Positions 36,850 to 45,636 of a stretch of DNA of 64,000 bases are shown here, piece by piece. The notes below the pieces were generated by a model, which worked only from the letters and a program-made list of their open reading frames with translations, did no database searches and had not been told where the DNA came from. The translations under genes and the position numbers were made by a program. Source of the DNA: Colocasia esculenta (taxonomy: Eukaryota > Streptophyta > Magnoliopsida > Alismatales > Araceae); NCBI GenBank assembly GCA_014218235.1, contig CM024759.1, positions 14,090,712 to 14,154,711 on the forward strand. Direction: 5' to 3'. Position 1 is the first letter of the stretch. Every line of letters starts with the position of its first letter.

Positions 36850-37044
36850 CTAGGCACTTCTACAGTAGGAGAACAAAGTCATCGTAGTGTCTGTTACCTC
36901 CCTCACCCAAGTCCCATCACCCTTTCTACATTTTGTTTCCTGAAGACAGACTACATCCATTTTGCACGTTTTAGCAGCCTCCTTGACAACCTTCCTCTTC
37001 TTCATGCAGGCCAACCCTCCCACTTTCCATGAGAATATCCGCAT
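36850..37044 (-). pseudogene. LINE (L1) endonuclease N-terminal fragment
   Basis: The 64-codon minus-strand frame begins MRIFSWKVGGLACMKKRKVV and contains DVVCLQETKCRKGD. This matches the start of the plant L1 ORF2 apurinic endonuclease (ISWNVRGL and LQETK motifs, with the metal-binding Glu of QET). The active-site Asn of SWNVRG is Lys here. The frame loses similarity after TKC and stops, so it is a small dead fragment. Confidence 0.65.
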
Positions 37045-37830
37045 CTACACAGTAATTTTTCACCTTTCTGAAACCTTTTTCCTTCTCCGATTTCCCAACT
37101 CTAAAGCTCCTTGCAACACTTAGAAACCACTTTTTCCTAGTCTTTGGAAGAACTTTTCAACACCTCCATTTGTTCTCCCCTCCACCCAAAGAGATTCCCA
37201 ACATTTGATCGGTCCCCTTATCTCCTCATCACCTTTTATATGCACACTAGTGTCCTCCTTGCTTCTTCCTTCTCAATCACTATATGAAATTTTCAGCAGA
37301 GGAAAAAGAGGAGGGAGAGGTAAAGCAAGCAGTAAGCAGCAGACTTTCTTCCCATACACACAATAGACAGAGTAGGAAAAGATAGGAAGAAAGACCGTGT
37401 GAGAGGAAGGGAGATTGTGTGTGTGTGTGTGTGTGGAGAGAGAGAGAGGGGGGAGTGTGTATGGTTTGCACATCTATGTGTGTGCATGAGAATGAGAGAG
37501 AGAGAGACTAACGGTTAGGAAATAAATTAAAGTAGCTCTAATGGTGGCTGAAATTTATTACAGCCATGGCTTCGAGAGGTAGGCGTGGCGGAGCACCGGC
37601 CCGTGAGGACGAACCGAGACGTGAGGAGCGGGCGGAGCAGCAGGCCCCGGCACCGCAGGGTCCTGTACTTCCCCCACCGCCGCCTGTGGATTATGGAGTA
37701 TTCATGCGAGGTCTGGTGCAAGCCATGCAGACGCAGGCTCATACTCAGGCAGCACTCCAGGCACAGTTGGAGGCTCAGGTTAGACTAATAAAATGATTAA
37801 TAGTCTTTTATTTAATTATGCGATATTATG

Positions 37831-38321
37831 TGATGCGGCACAGCGGCGGAGAGAAGAGAGGCCAGCGGACAGAGGGAGAAAGAGGGAGGGCGGTGGACAG
37901 AGGAGGAACCGGGTTGGGGATTCCACCCCTGGGGAATCCACCCCGCTGGAAGAAGACCACAATGGCGGCTGCCCAAAGCAATCTTCAAACCTTCATTAAC
38001 TCCTCAAAACAGGAAATTACACATTATGTATAGTGATGGAACCCTAATGGTCCTCACTAAACACCCAAAGACCAAAATAACCCCAAGCCTAAAAATAGGT
38101 CCAAAATCGGACCCGAAAATACAAAGAAAAATAAAAAGAGCTCAATTGGGCCTCATATGGGCCTTATTACATCACTAATGGCTCAAACTCATAAAAGAAC
38201 TAAACTAGTGGCCCGACGACCAATCGCCAAGCCAAATGGACGCCGTCGTCGCTGCCCGTCGCCTCCGTCTTTGATAGACTTGCACCAAATGGCACGGTCC
38301 CAGGCTCGGATGTCCCCACCA
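37831..38321 (-). repeat. LARD2 3' LTR
   Basis: Almost identical to 40327-40814 except for the outer ~95 bases at the U5 end (37831-37925), which are clearly diverged. Confidence 0.85.
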
Positions 38322-39409
38322 ATTCTCCCCTGATTCGAGAAAACTCGTCCTCGAGTTTTGAAGTAGGACAATATCCAAAGGGAGATGAGGTAAGGAGCAA
38401 ACACAAGACACATCTCGAAAACATGTAGGCCCATCAAGCAAAGAACCACATCTGGAGTAGAAAAATGTGCCTTAGTTTCACTCCATAAGTGATCAAAGTC
38501 ATCCAAATTGATGATATCCCGCATAACCGTTGGTTGTTTAACCGCAACTTCAATTACTTCTTCCATTGCCACCTCATTCGCCTTAATAAAATCATCTACG
38601 CCAAACATCTCAGACTCAAGCTGTGTATAATACTCATCAATCAATGATCCATCTGCTTCATAAGATACTTCGACTAGTTGGCTTTCAGACTCCTTAATAA
38701 TCGATGAGTCAGCCTCATAGACAACCTCCTCTTGTTTGGCCAACTCGTCATATAATCGTTGAAGAAGATTATCTATTCGCATGAAACGTTGATCCCATTC
38801 ACGTCTAAATCCAGAATCAACACATAAACTATGTTCTTGTACGCCTGTTCGGACCTCTTCTTCATACTCATTGATCGGTGATGCGTCGGCCTCATGAATC
38901 TCATCCTGCATCGAGATGTCCTGTGCTACAGACTCCGGCGGCAACCCCGAGGCGTTGGTGAAGCCACCATAAGGGACTATGCATGCATCGGGTGGTGGTC
39001 GTAGAACACATAATGTCGTCCCAAATCTCAAGTCAACATGTCGCGCCGCTAACCACTCAGCCCCAAGAGTGATGAACAACTCATTAGATGGATAGATCTC
39101 AACCCATGCGCTGTCTGAGTAAACACACCGTTGGAGGGTATCGCAAAGACGACAATCAAAAGAGAACTCCACAAAAGTAATGTCTGGATAGATGATAATC
39201 TCTCTTGTTTGAGATAACAAATCCACAACACCTTGAGAGATATAATTACCTGGTTGATTAGGTTCGAGCAACATACGAACAAACCGACCATTTGGTATGC
39301 ACACACTTGTCTCGGCAAAACACGGCATCATATCCAGAGATACAGAGAACCAAACGGCCATGTTGATCCGAACCCCAACGTGCGAGAACCATACGGACTG
39401 AAAACTCAC
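38189..39409 (-). CDS. LARD2 ORF: 406-aa protein with retropepsin-like region lacking the catalytic motif
   Basis: An uninterrupted minus-strand frame that ends inside the 3' LTR. Residues ~35-135 read like a retropepsin-type fold: VRMLLEPNQPGNYISQGVVD stands where active enzymes have a D-T/S-G-A..NFIS motif, and LFITLGAEWLAARHVDLRFG matches the conserved LG.DWL..H...D turn near the C-terminus. No catalytic Asp-Thr/Ser-Gly is present. Residues ~150-320 are acidic and helical with repeated E-A-D-x-S motifs. A hydrophobic stretch (CLMGLHVFEMCLVFAPYLIS) and a basic tail follow. The open length in a decayed region suggests recent constraint or a young insertion. Function unknown; the retropepsin link is an inference. 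Confidence 0.5.
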   Translation of the reverse strand: MSFQSVWFSHVGVRINMAVWFSVSLDMMPCFAETSVCIPNGRFVRMLLEPNQPGNYISQGVVDLLSQTREIIIYPDITFVEFSFDCRLCDTLQRCVYSDSAWVEIYPSNELFITLGAEWLAARHVDLRFGTTLCVLRPPPDACIVPYGGFTNASGLPPESVAQDISMQDEIHEADASPINEYEEEVRTGVQEHSLCVDSGFRREWDQRFMRIDNLLQRLYDELAKQEEVVYEADSSIIKESESQLVEVSYEADGSLIDEYYTQLESEMFGVDDFIKANEVAMEEVIEVAVKQPTVMRDIINLDDFDHLWSETKAHFSTPDVVLCLMGLHVFEMCLVFAPYLISLWILSYFKTRGRVFSNQGRIGGDIRAWDRAIWCKSIKDGGDGQRRRRPFGLAIGRRATSLVLL

Positions 39410-39689
39410 AAATTTGCTTACTGCTGGCCAGAGTGGCCAGAGCTTGAAATACCTCGTGCGGCAGAACCGGAATGTGGGCGAGCACCGGAGGATTCTCAGG
39501 GACGTTCAGAGCACCGTTCTGGTTCATCGACACCTACCGGTCAGGGCGCTACTGTTATCGCCAGTCAGACCGCTCACAAGAAGCGGCGAGAAGGCCGGCA
39601 CAGAGGCGACCTTTAGACGGCCGGATTGGGGCCGGCTAAACCTTCAGCGATCAGTATTTGGGCCCAAAAGGGGACCCGATCCCTAGTAG

Positions 39690-40311
39690 ACGCTGGCAGC
39701 CTTCCACAGGGTAACCCGAAGCAGAGGAGGACGCGGGCGCTTGGGCTCGCGTCTGGGCTTTTGCAATCGCCCTAGCAGTGCGCCACGAGCAGGGGTGGCG
39801 AGCAGGGGCCGCGAGCAGGGCGCTGCGGCTGCGGGGAGGCCGCGAGCAAGGCGGGGTGGGGGGCGCGGTCGGGCCGGCCACGCGGGTTGGCCCGCGGAGT
39901 GAGCGGGGTCGGGGCCTGGTTCGCACAGCCCGAGGGTGGCGGGCACCACGCGAGGCAGGTTGCAGGGCGCGGGTCAGCTGGTGCCGGGGCTTGGGGAGGG
40001 GCTCGCGGAGGTGGGGGGGCGGCGGCCACGTGCCCGCTTGCCGGCGGGGCGGCCACGTCCGGGGCGAGGCGGGTCCGGAGTGGTACGCGGGGAGGGGGGG
40101 GGGGGCGTGCTGCCGCGGGTAGTTCGCACGCGATGGCGGGGGGGGGGGGGGGTCGCGGACGTGGAAGCGGGGCGGCGGTGAGGAACCGGGTGGAACACGG
40201 AGAGGGGATGAGAGATGGCTTCCGGCGCCGGGTGGTGTTCGCAAATGGCGGAAGGGGGGTTCGCGCGAAGGAAGGGGAAGACCGGACGGGCTCCAAACAA
40301 GGAGCCGACCG
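39690..40311 (-). other. GC-rich leader of LARD2
   Basis: A sharply bounded GC-rich block (long G-runs at 40090-40150) between the primer site and the ORF. The minus-strand frame 39651-40481 is open for 276 codons, but is Pro/Arg/Ala-rich and runs back into the LTR, so composition rather than selection may explain it. LARD1 has a similar GC-rich block at the same place. Confidence 0.5.
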
Positions 40312-40323
40312 GCTCTGATACCA
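40312..40323 (-). other. LARD2 primer binding site, tRNA-iMet
   Basis: The minus strand reads TGGTATCAGAGC, three bases from the LTR end at 40327. Confidence 0.9.
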
Positions 40324-40326
40324 ATT

Positions 40327-40814
40327 TGATGCGGGACAGCAGCGTGGGGGAGGGAGACAGCGAACACAGAGAGAGAGAGAGATGGCAGCAGGAGGAAGAA
40401 AAGGGTTTGGGGATTCCACCCCTGGGGAATCCACCCCGCTGGAAGAAGACCATAATGGCGGCTGCCCAAAGCAATCTTCAAATCTTCATTAACTCCTCAA
40501 AACAAGAAATTACACATTATGTATAGTGATGGAACCCTAATGGTCCTCACTAAACACCCAAAGACCAAAATAACCCCAAGCCTAAAAAATAGGTCCAAAA
40601 TCGGACCCGAAAATACAAAGAAAATAAAAAGAGCTCAATTGGGCCTCATATGGGCCTTATTACATCACTAATGGCTCAAACTCATAAAAGAACTAAACTA
40701 GTGGCCCGACGACCAATCGCCAAGCCAAATGGACGCCGTCGTCGCTGCCCGTCGCCTCCGTCTTTGATAGACTTGCACCAAATGGCACGGTCCCAGGCTC
40801 AGATGTCCCCACCA
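40327..40814 (-). repeat. LARD2 5' LTR
   Basis: 488 bp. Ends in TCCCCACCA (plus orientation) directly before the TSD copy TTATG. Confidence 0.85.
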
Positions 40815-41684
40815 TTATGTTGATTGTGTATTGCTTGCTGTGTACTGTAGCAGGCTCAAGTACCAGCTCAGGACCATGGTGGACCTTCTACCATGGAAAG
40901 ATTCAAGAGGATGCTGCCACCCTCTTTTAAAGGAGAGAGCGACCCATTGTTGGCAGAAAGCTGGATGAGGGAGATAGAAAAGATCTTCCGAGGCATCAGG
41001 TGTGCAGATGAGGATAAGGTCACATTAGCCACCTACATGCTACAGGTATGCTTTAGTTTATATGCTTGTATATTTTGTTAAGTTAGATTTGTTTAGATGG
41101 TGCTTATGAGCGGTGTACTGCAGGAAAGAGCTGATGTATGGTGTGCTTCATTGCTCCGTACCCGGTTTGAGGACGGAGCTATTGATGTTGCTTGGGACGA
41201 GTTCGTGAGGCTCTTTCGGGCCAAGTTCGTCCCCGAGCATATTCAAGATCGGATGGAGCAGGAGTTCCTCTCTTTGGCTCAAGGCTCCATGACCGTGCTA
41301 GAATATGAGGCAAGATTTTCTAAACTCTCTAAATATGCACCTCATATCGTGGCAGATGAACGCAGGAAGACAAAGAAATTCGTGATGGGCCTGAAGCCAT
41401 CACTGAGGACGAGGCTCGTGGCGTTTGACCACCGCACTTTGGACGAGGCCCTCAGTGCTGCTTGTAGGCAGGAGGGTGAGATGGAGCAATATCTTGAAGA
41501 GAAGAAGGCTTCGCAGAAGAGACCTGCAGCTACGTTCCAGCGACAGGATAAGAAGAAAGCGGTGTACCAGACACAGCAGCGATCAGTGGCAGTCGGCAGT
41601 TCTCAGATACCTTCTATACGTTCCCCTGGTGTGAAGAAAGAGTGTCCCCACTGTGGGAAGACACATGGCGGTACCGAATGTTAG

Positions 41685-42863
41685 ATGATTATGGGAAAGT
41701 GCTTAAAGTGCGGAAGCAGTGACCACAAGATCAAGGATTGCCCAAGACTTCAGCAGGGAGTCCAGCGCGGAGCGCCAGCCCCAGCGGTAGCGGCAGCAGC
41801 GCCAGCTACAGGAAGACCAGGAAGGCCTCGAGCCCCAGCTCGAGTGTTTGCTTTAGCACGCGAGGACGCCGAGCAGGCGGAGCATGTCACCGAAGGTACG
41901 GTTTTACTTCTAGGTGTGCACGCTCGGGTTTTGTTTGATACGGGTGCTACTCACTCGTTCATTTCCGAGCGGTTCGCTAGGCAGTTAGCCCTAGAGTCAG
42001 GTGTAGAGTCTGAGGACTTAGAGGTCCCTTTGTCTGTGCACACCCCTGCGGGTACGGTATCGACTAGGAAGTGCATTTCGTCGTTACCTGTGTGCATTGA
42101 GGATAGAGTCCTAGAAGGGTGTTTCTTCTTGCTAAAGATGAAGGACTATGATGTTATTCTTGGTCTGGATTGGCTAGAGGAGCACTATGCGTTAGTGGAT
42201 TGTCGTCGGAAGAGGATTGTTTTCCGCATTCCTGGTGAGGACGAGTTCTCTCATCCCTTGCCAAGGAACTTGGCGGGAAAGTTAGTCATCTCTGCCATGA
42301 AGGCGATGCGCATGGTAAACAAGGGTTGTGACGCTTTTCTTGCCAGCGTGGTATTAGTGTCAGAGGCTGATGAGTCACCTACTCTTGCAGAGATTGAGGT
42401 AGTGCAGGATTTTCCAGACGTCTTTCCTGATGATTTGTCTGGTTTGCCACCGAATAGAGAGATAGAGTTTACCATAGAGTTGCTTCCGGGCACCTCTCCT
42501 ATCTCGAAGGCTCCATATCGGATGGCACCTGCGGAGTTAGCCGAGTTAAGGAGGCAGTTGCAAGAGTTGCTAGATAAGGGATTTATTCGCCCGAGTGTTT
42601 CCCCTTGGGGCGCGCCTGTGTTATTCGTCAAGAAGAAGGACGGGTCACTTAGGTTATGCATTGACTACAGGAAGCTGAACCAAGTGACTGTGAAGAACAG
42701 GTATCTCTTACCTCGTATTGATGATTTGTTTGACCAGTTGCGAGATGCATCAGTCTTTTCTAAGATTGATTTGCGATCTGGTTATCATCAGTTGAGGATT
42801 CGGAGTGAGGATGTGTCCAAAACGGCGTTTAGAACCCGTTATGGACATTATGAGTTTTTGGTA
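41685..42863 (+). pseudogene. Gypsy (Tekay-like) protease and partial reverse transcriptase
   Basis: The frame continues gag after the TAG. Protease: VLFDTGATHSFISERFARQL with the catalytic DTG, then DVILGLDWLEEHYALVDC. RT: LDKGFIRPSVSPWGAPVLFV, KDGSLRLCIDYRKLN, LPRIDDLFDQLR, VFSKIDLRSGYHQLRI (catalytic Asp in KIDL), KTAFRTRYGHYEFLV. It then breaks at about 42863, just before the expected MPFGL, and runs into the direct repeat. YxDD, RNase H and integrase are missing. Apart from the TAG the frame is intact, so the insertion is fairly young. Confidence 0.85.
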
Positions 42864-42931
42864 GAGGGGGGGAGTGTGTGTATGGTTTGCACATCTATGT
42901 GTGTGCATAAGAATGAGAGAGAGAGAGACTA

Positions 42932-44275
42932 AGGAGTTCAAAAGACAGAGAAGGAATACGAGAGAAGAGTGAAAGGAGATTAGAAAAAGGAATAATTACA
43001 AACATAACTTTGAGCATAATTGCAAAATACCACTCTCGTATACATATCCATCCCTACTATACAAATATTAATGCAGAAATACCCATGGAGCTGTACCAAC
43101 AGGTTTCGGCAACTACAAGAGGGGCATTTTGCAAATACGTTCATTCCCCTGGTCCACCACCCAACAGAACCACACATGATTAGCCTAACACAATGGAGCT
43201 AAAAAAAAGACAAAGGAAAGAGGAGATTAAAAAGGAGAGATGTAAGCAAAGGGAGCACCTATTGTAGATAGAAAAAAGGGGAAAACTCTCATCTATGCCT
43301 CTGCTAGTTTTTTCCTCTCACATCTCCACCTGATGAAAACCAGAGTAAGGCATAACTGTCCTCCATGTACAAAATATATTCTCCTGCCTCTTGTTCAGCT
43401 GCCACTAAATACCCCATTGGGAGGAACGAAAAGAGACACCAAATTGGAGACTCCAAGTCTGCAAAGGATCCTCACTGGAGTCTCCTCTCTCTTAAGAAAC
43501 AGTATAAGCATTATTTACTTTCAGCCTTATAATTGATGAAATCAATATGATGAGCATGACTCATTAATGTGATTGCACATCATGATACAATGTCATGATA
43601 TTATGGAGCTATGATGCCATGAGCATGCAATATTATGTTACTATAAAGTTTTCATGAATGTGTGTCCCCTCAGTCATATGTTATTGGATCTTTAATGGGT
43701 TCATCTCAATGTGTCTACAATACACTTGTATTGAAGACTTCCGTGTAAAGCAAGTGGCCACCATCGAGATCCTTTAAGTTATGTGTCCAATTTATGGATC
43801 AAATGAAGAATTCTCTAAGGGATACATCCTAAATTCCTAAAGAAGCTTTCACTCATTTTTTACAGAAAAAAAAAATGATGACAACAATATTTTCACACAA
43901 TGGCTCATTCAATTTTCATCCCTAACTACCCTCAAACCTCCGCTGGATGTATGATTATCCTATCACAATGGTTTGCCAAATGTGGTATAGAAGTATCCTC
44001 CTGCAAAGCCAGAATAACTCCCTTCATCAATGGGTGAGCCTCTGATAGTCATAGCCATGTAGACGATGGATGACTACATACACCCTTAGGTGTTGCCAAA
44101 AAAGGCTTGTATAAACTATCTAGAAGCTTCAGCCTCACCATAGCAGGTGGAGCGAATGGTTCTCATCTGTTTCCTTCCCCTGTGCAATGCACAAGGTCCA
44201 GGATTAATAGCCGTATAGGAGGAAGAAGATTCCCTGTTGAAAGAAAAAGCTGCTTCAGCAGATTGGTTTGGATGC
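42932..44275. other. Unassigned AT-rich DNA
   Basis: No ORF or element boundary recognised. It continues the sequence broken by the Gypsy fragment at 37444. It may be intron of the HP30-like gene, whose transcription runs leftwards from 48730. Confidence 0.3.
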
Positions 44276-45636
44276 CATGGATGGCATAGTCGGGTTGGGG
44301 TGCTGGGTCGGACCCAGCCGACCCCGACCCGAGTCGGGTCGGATCGGAGGATCCGGCCGACTCCATTGGAGTCTGGCCAATCCAGGATCGGCCAGGTTAA
44401 AAAATGATTAAGAAAATTGTAAAAAAATGAGGAAAAATCACGGATATTTTTTAAAAAACATATAATAATAGAACATTTTGGGTATATCCATAGTCTAGTT
44501 GCACATATGTTCATATTACAATACAGAGCAACGATAATTATGATACCTTATTTACCTGAACATCATTTAAGTAAATGTTATATTTGTAGTTTCATTTACT
44601 TAAGATATTACATGTAAATAAAGAAGTACCCCCCATTTGAATCTAATAAAAATATCAAAAAAATCATCTCTCTTACAAATAAAAAGTCAACTCTCCCATC
44701 CAAGAAGAAAATCGTGATTTCAGTGGTTCCATCAAAATAGCGATTTTTTAATCTTTCATAATTTGACATATATAAAAATTTCATAATTCAAATAAATCCA
44801 ATAGAATACTAAAAATCTAAAATCAGGTAAAAAAAAGTCAAACGTACAATGACTTCTCCTAGGGAGCCACTCTCCTACTGACAGTACTTAGTCTGCTTGA
44901 GATCTCTCAGGATTTGGTCAAACGACTCAAACCTAAACTATCATCACTCAAACTCATGAGAACTGTCACTTTCTAGTTTCTTTTCAATTAGAAAGTGAAA
45001 AATCTCATGAGTTTAGGTGATGATAGCTTAGGTTTGACCAAATCCTGAGATGCCTCAAGCAAACTAAGTGATGTCAATAAGAGAGTGGCTCCTTTGGAGA
45101 AGCCATATGCACGTTTGACTTTTTTTACCGGACTTTAGATTTTTAGTATTCTCTTGAGTTTATTTGAATTATGAAATTTTTAGATATGCTAAATTATGAA
45201 AGATTAGAAAGTCGCTATTTTGATGGAACCACCGAAATCGTAATTTTCTTCTTGGATGGGAGTTGACTTTTTATTTGTAAGAGATATGATTTTTCTGATA
45301 TTTTTATTGGATTCAAATGGGGGTACTTCCTTATTTACATGTAACATCTTAAGTAAATGAAACTACAAATAGTTAAGTAAATGATGTTCAGGTAAATAAG
45401 GTAAGTGGACGGGATCAGACGTGGCTAAGGTAAGCTGAGGGAATCGGGCTAAAGCAGATGGAATTGAGGTGGAATCGAACTGGATCGGCCCGATCCAGTC
45501 CAATTCCATCCGATTCTGCTCGATCCACCCCGATCCCACCTTACATAGTGGGTGGGTCGTCGTTTCCCCCCCACCCCCCCAAATCGGGTCGCCATAGGCC
45601 GATTCCGACCCGGATCGGCCGACTTTGCCATCCATG
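44276..45636. mobile_element. Foldback/MITE-type element C
   Basis: 1361 bp with terminal inverted repeats CATGGATGGCA-AGTCGG (44276) and CCGACT-TGCCATCCATG (to 45636). GATCGG-rich subtermini and long inverted arms (about 44565-44890 and 45050-45370) match elements A and B. The centre has a further inverted pair (TCTAGTTTCTTTTCAATTAG region). Flanking 8-mers TTGGATGC and GGTGCTGC agree at only 4 of 8 positions, so the TSD has decayed or is absent. Confidence 0.75.

Larger units (their letters stand above)
37831..40814 (-). mobile_element. Non-autonomous LTR element LARD2
   Basis: 2984 bp, TSD TTATG (37826-37830 and 40815-40819). LTRs 37831-38321 (491 bp) and 40327-40814 (488 bp). The minus-strand tRNA-iMet primer site TGGTATCAGAGC is at 40312-40323. 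A polypurine tract (CAGGGGAGAAT, minus) follows the left LTR at 38322. The LTR plan resembles LARD1 (begins TGGTGGGGAC, ends CCGCATCA). There is no pol. The interior holds one long ORF and a very GC-rich leader. Confidence 0.9.
37566..41684 (+). pseudogene. Gypsy (Tekay/Del-like) gag with two introns
   Basis: Exon 1 (37566-37778, 71 codons) starts MASRGRRGGAPAREDEPRRE and ends QLEAQ. Intron 1 runs from 37779 (GTTAGA) to 40850 or 40853 (CTGTAG or GTAGCAG) and contains LARD2. Exon 2 (to 41045) has FKRMLPPSFKGESDPLLAES and EKIFRGIRCADEDKVTLATY. Intron 2 is 41046-41123 (GTATGC...CTGCAG), joining YMLQ to ERADVWCASLL in phase 0. The gag core FRAKFVPEHIQDRMEQEF, LSKYAP follows. The finger pair CPHCGKTHGGTEC / CLKCGSSDHKIKDCP is split by a TAG at 41682-41684, where relatives have an aromatic residue. 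Both introns, without LARD2, are only ~80 bp. Confidence 0.75.
37444..42931 (+). mobile_element. Inserted Gypsy (Tekay-like) gag-RT fragment bounded by a ~67 bp direct repeat
   Basis: 37444-37511 and 42863-42931 are near-identical (TGGTTTGCACATCTATGTGT within, GAATGAGAGAGAGAGAGAC at the end; about two differences). Between them lie only 54 bp of leader, the gag gene with two apparent introns, protease and the first third of RT. No LTR, primer site or polypurine tract is present. The mechanism is unclear: long target duplication, repair-mediated insertion, or transduplication by another transposon. Confidence 0.6.

Noticed and set aside
37421..37436. (GT)n tract near 37421 as a functional signal
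   Set aside because: An ordinary dinucleotide microsatellite; mentioned only as context of the direct repeat.
39651..40481. 276-codon minus-strand frame in LARD2
   Set aside because: Pro/Arg-rich translation of a GC-rich leader that starts within the LTR; no domain and no support for expression.
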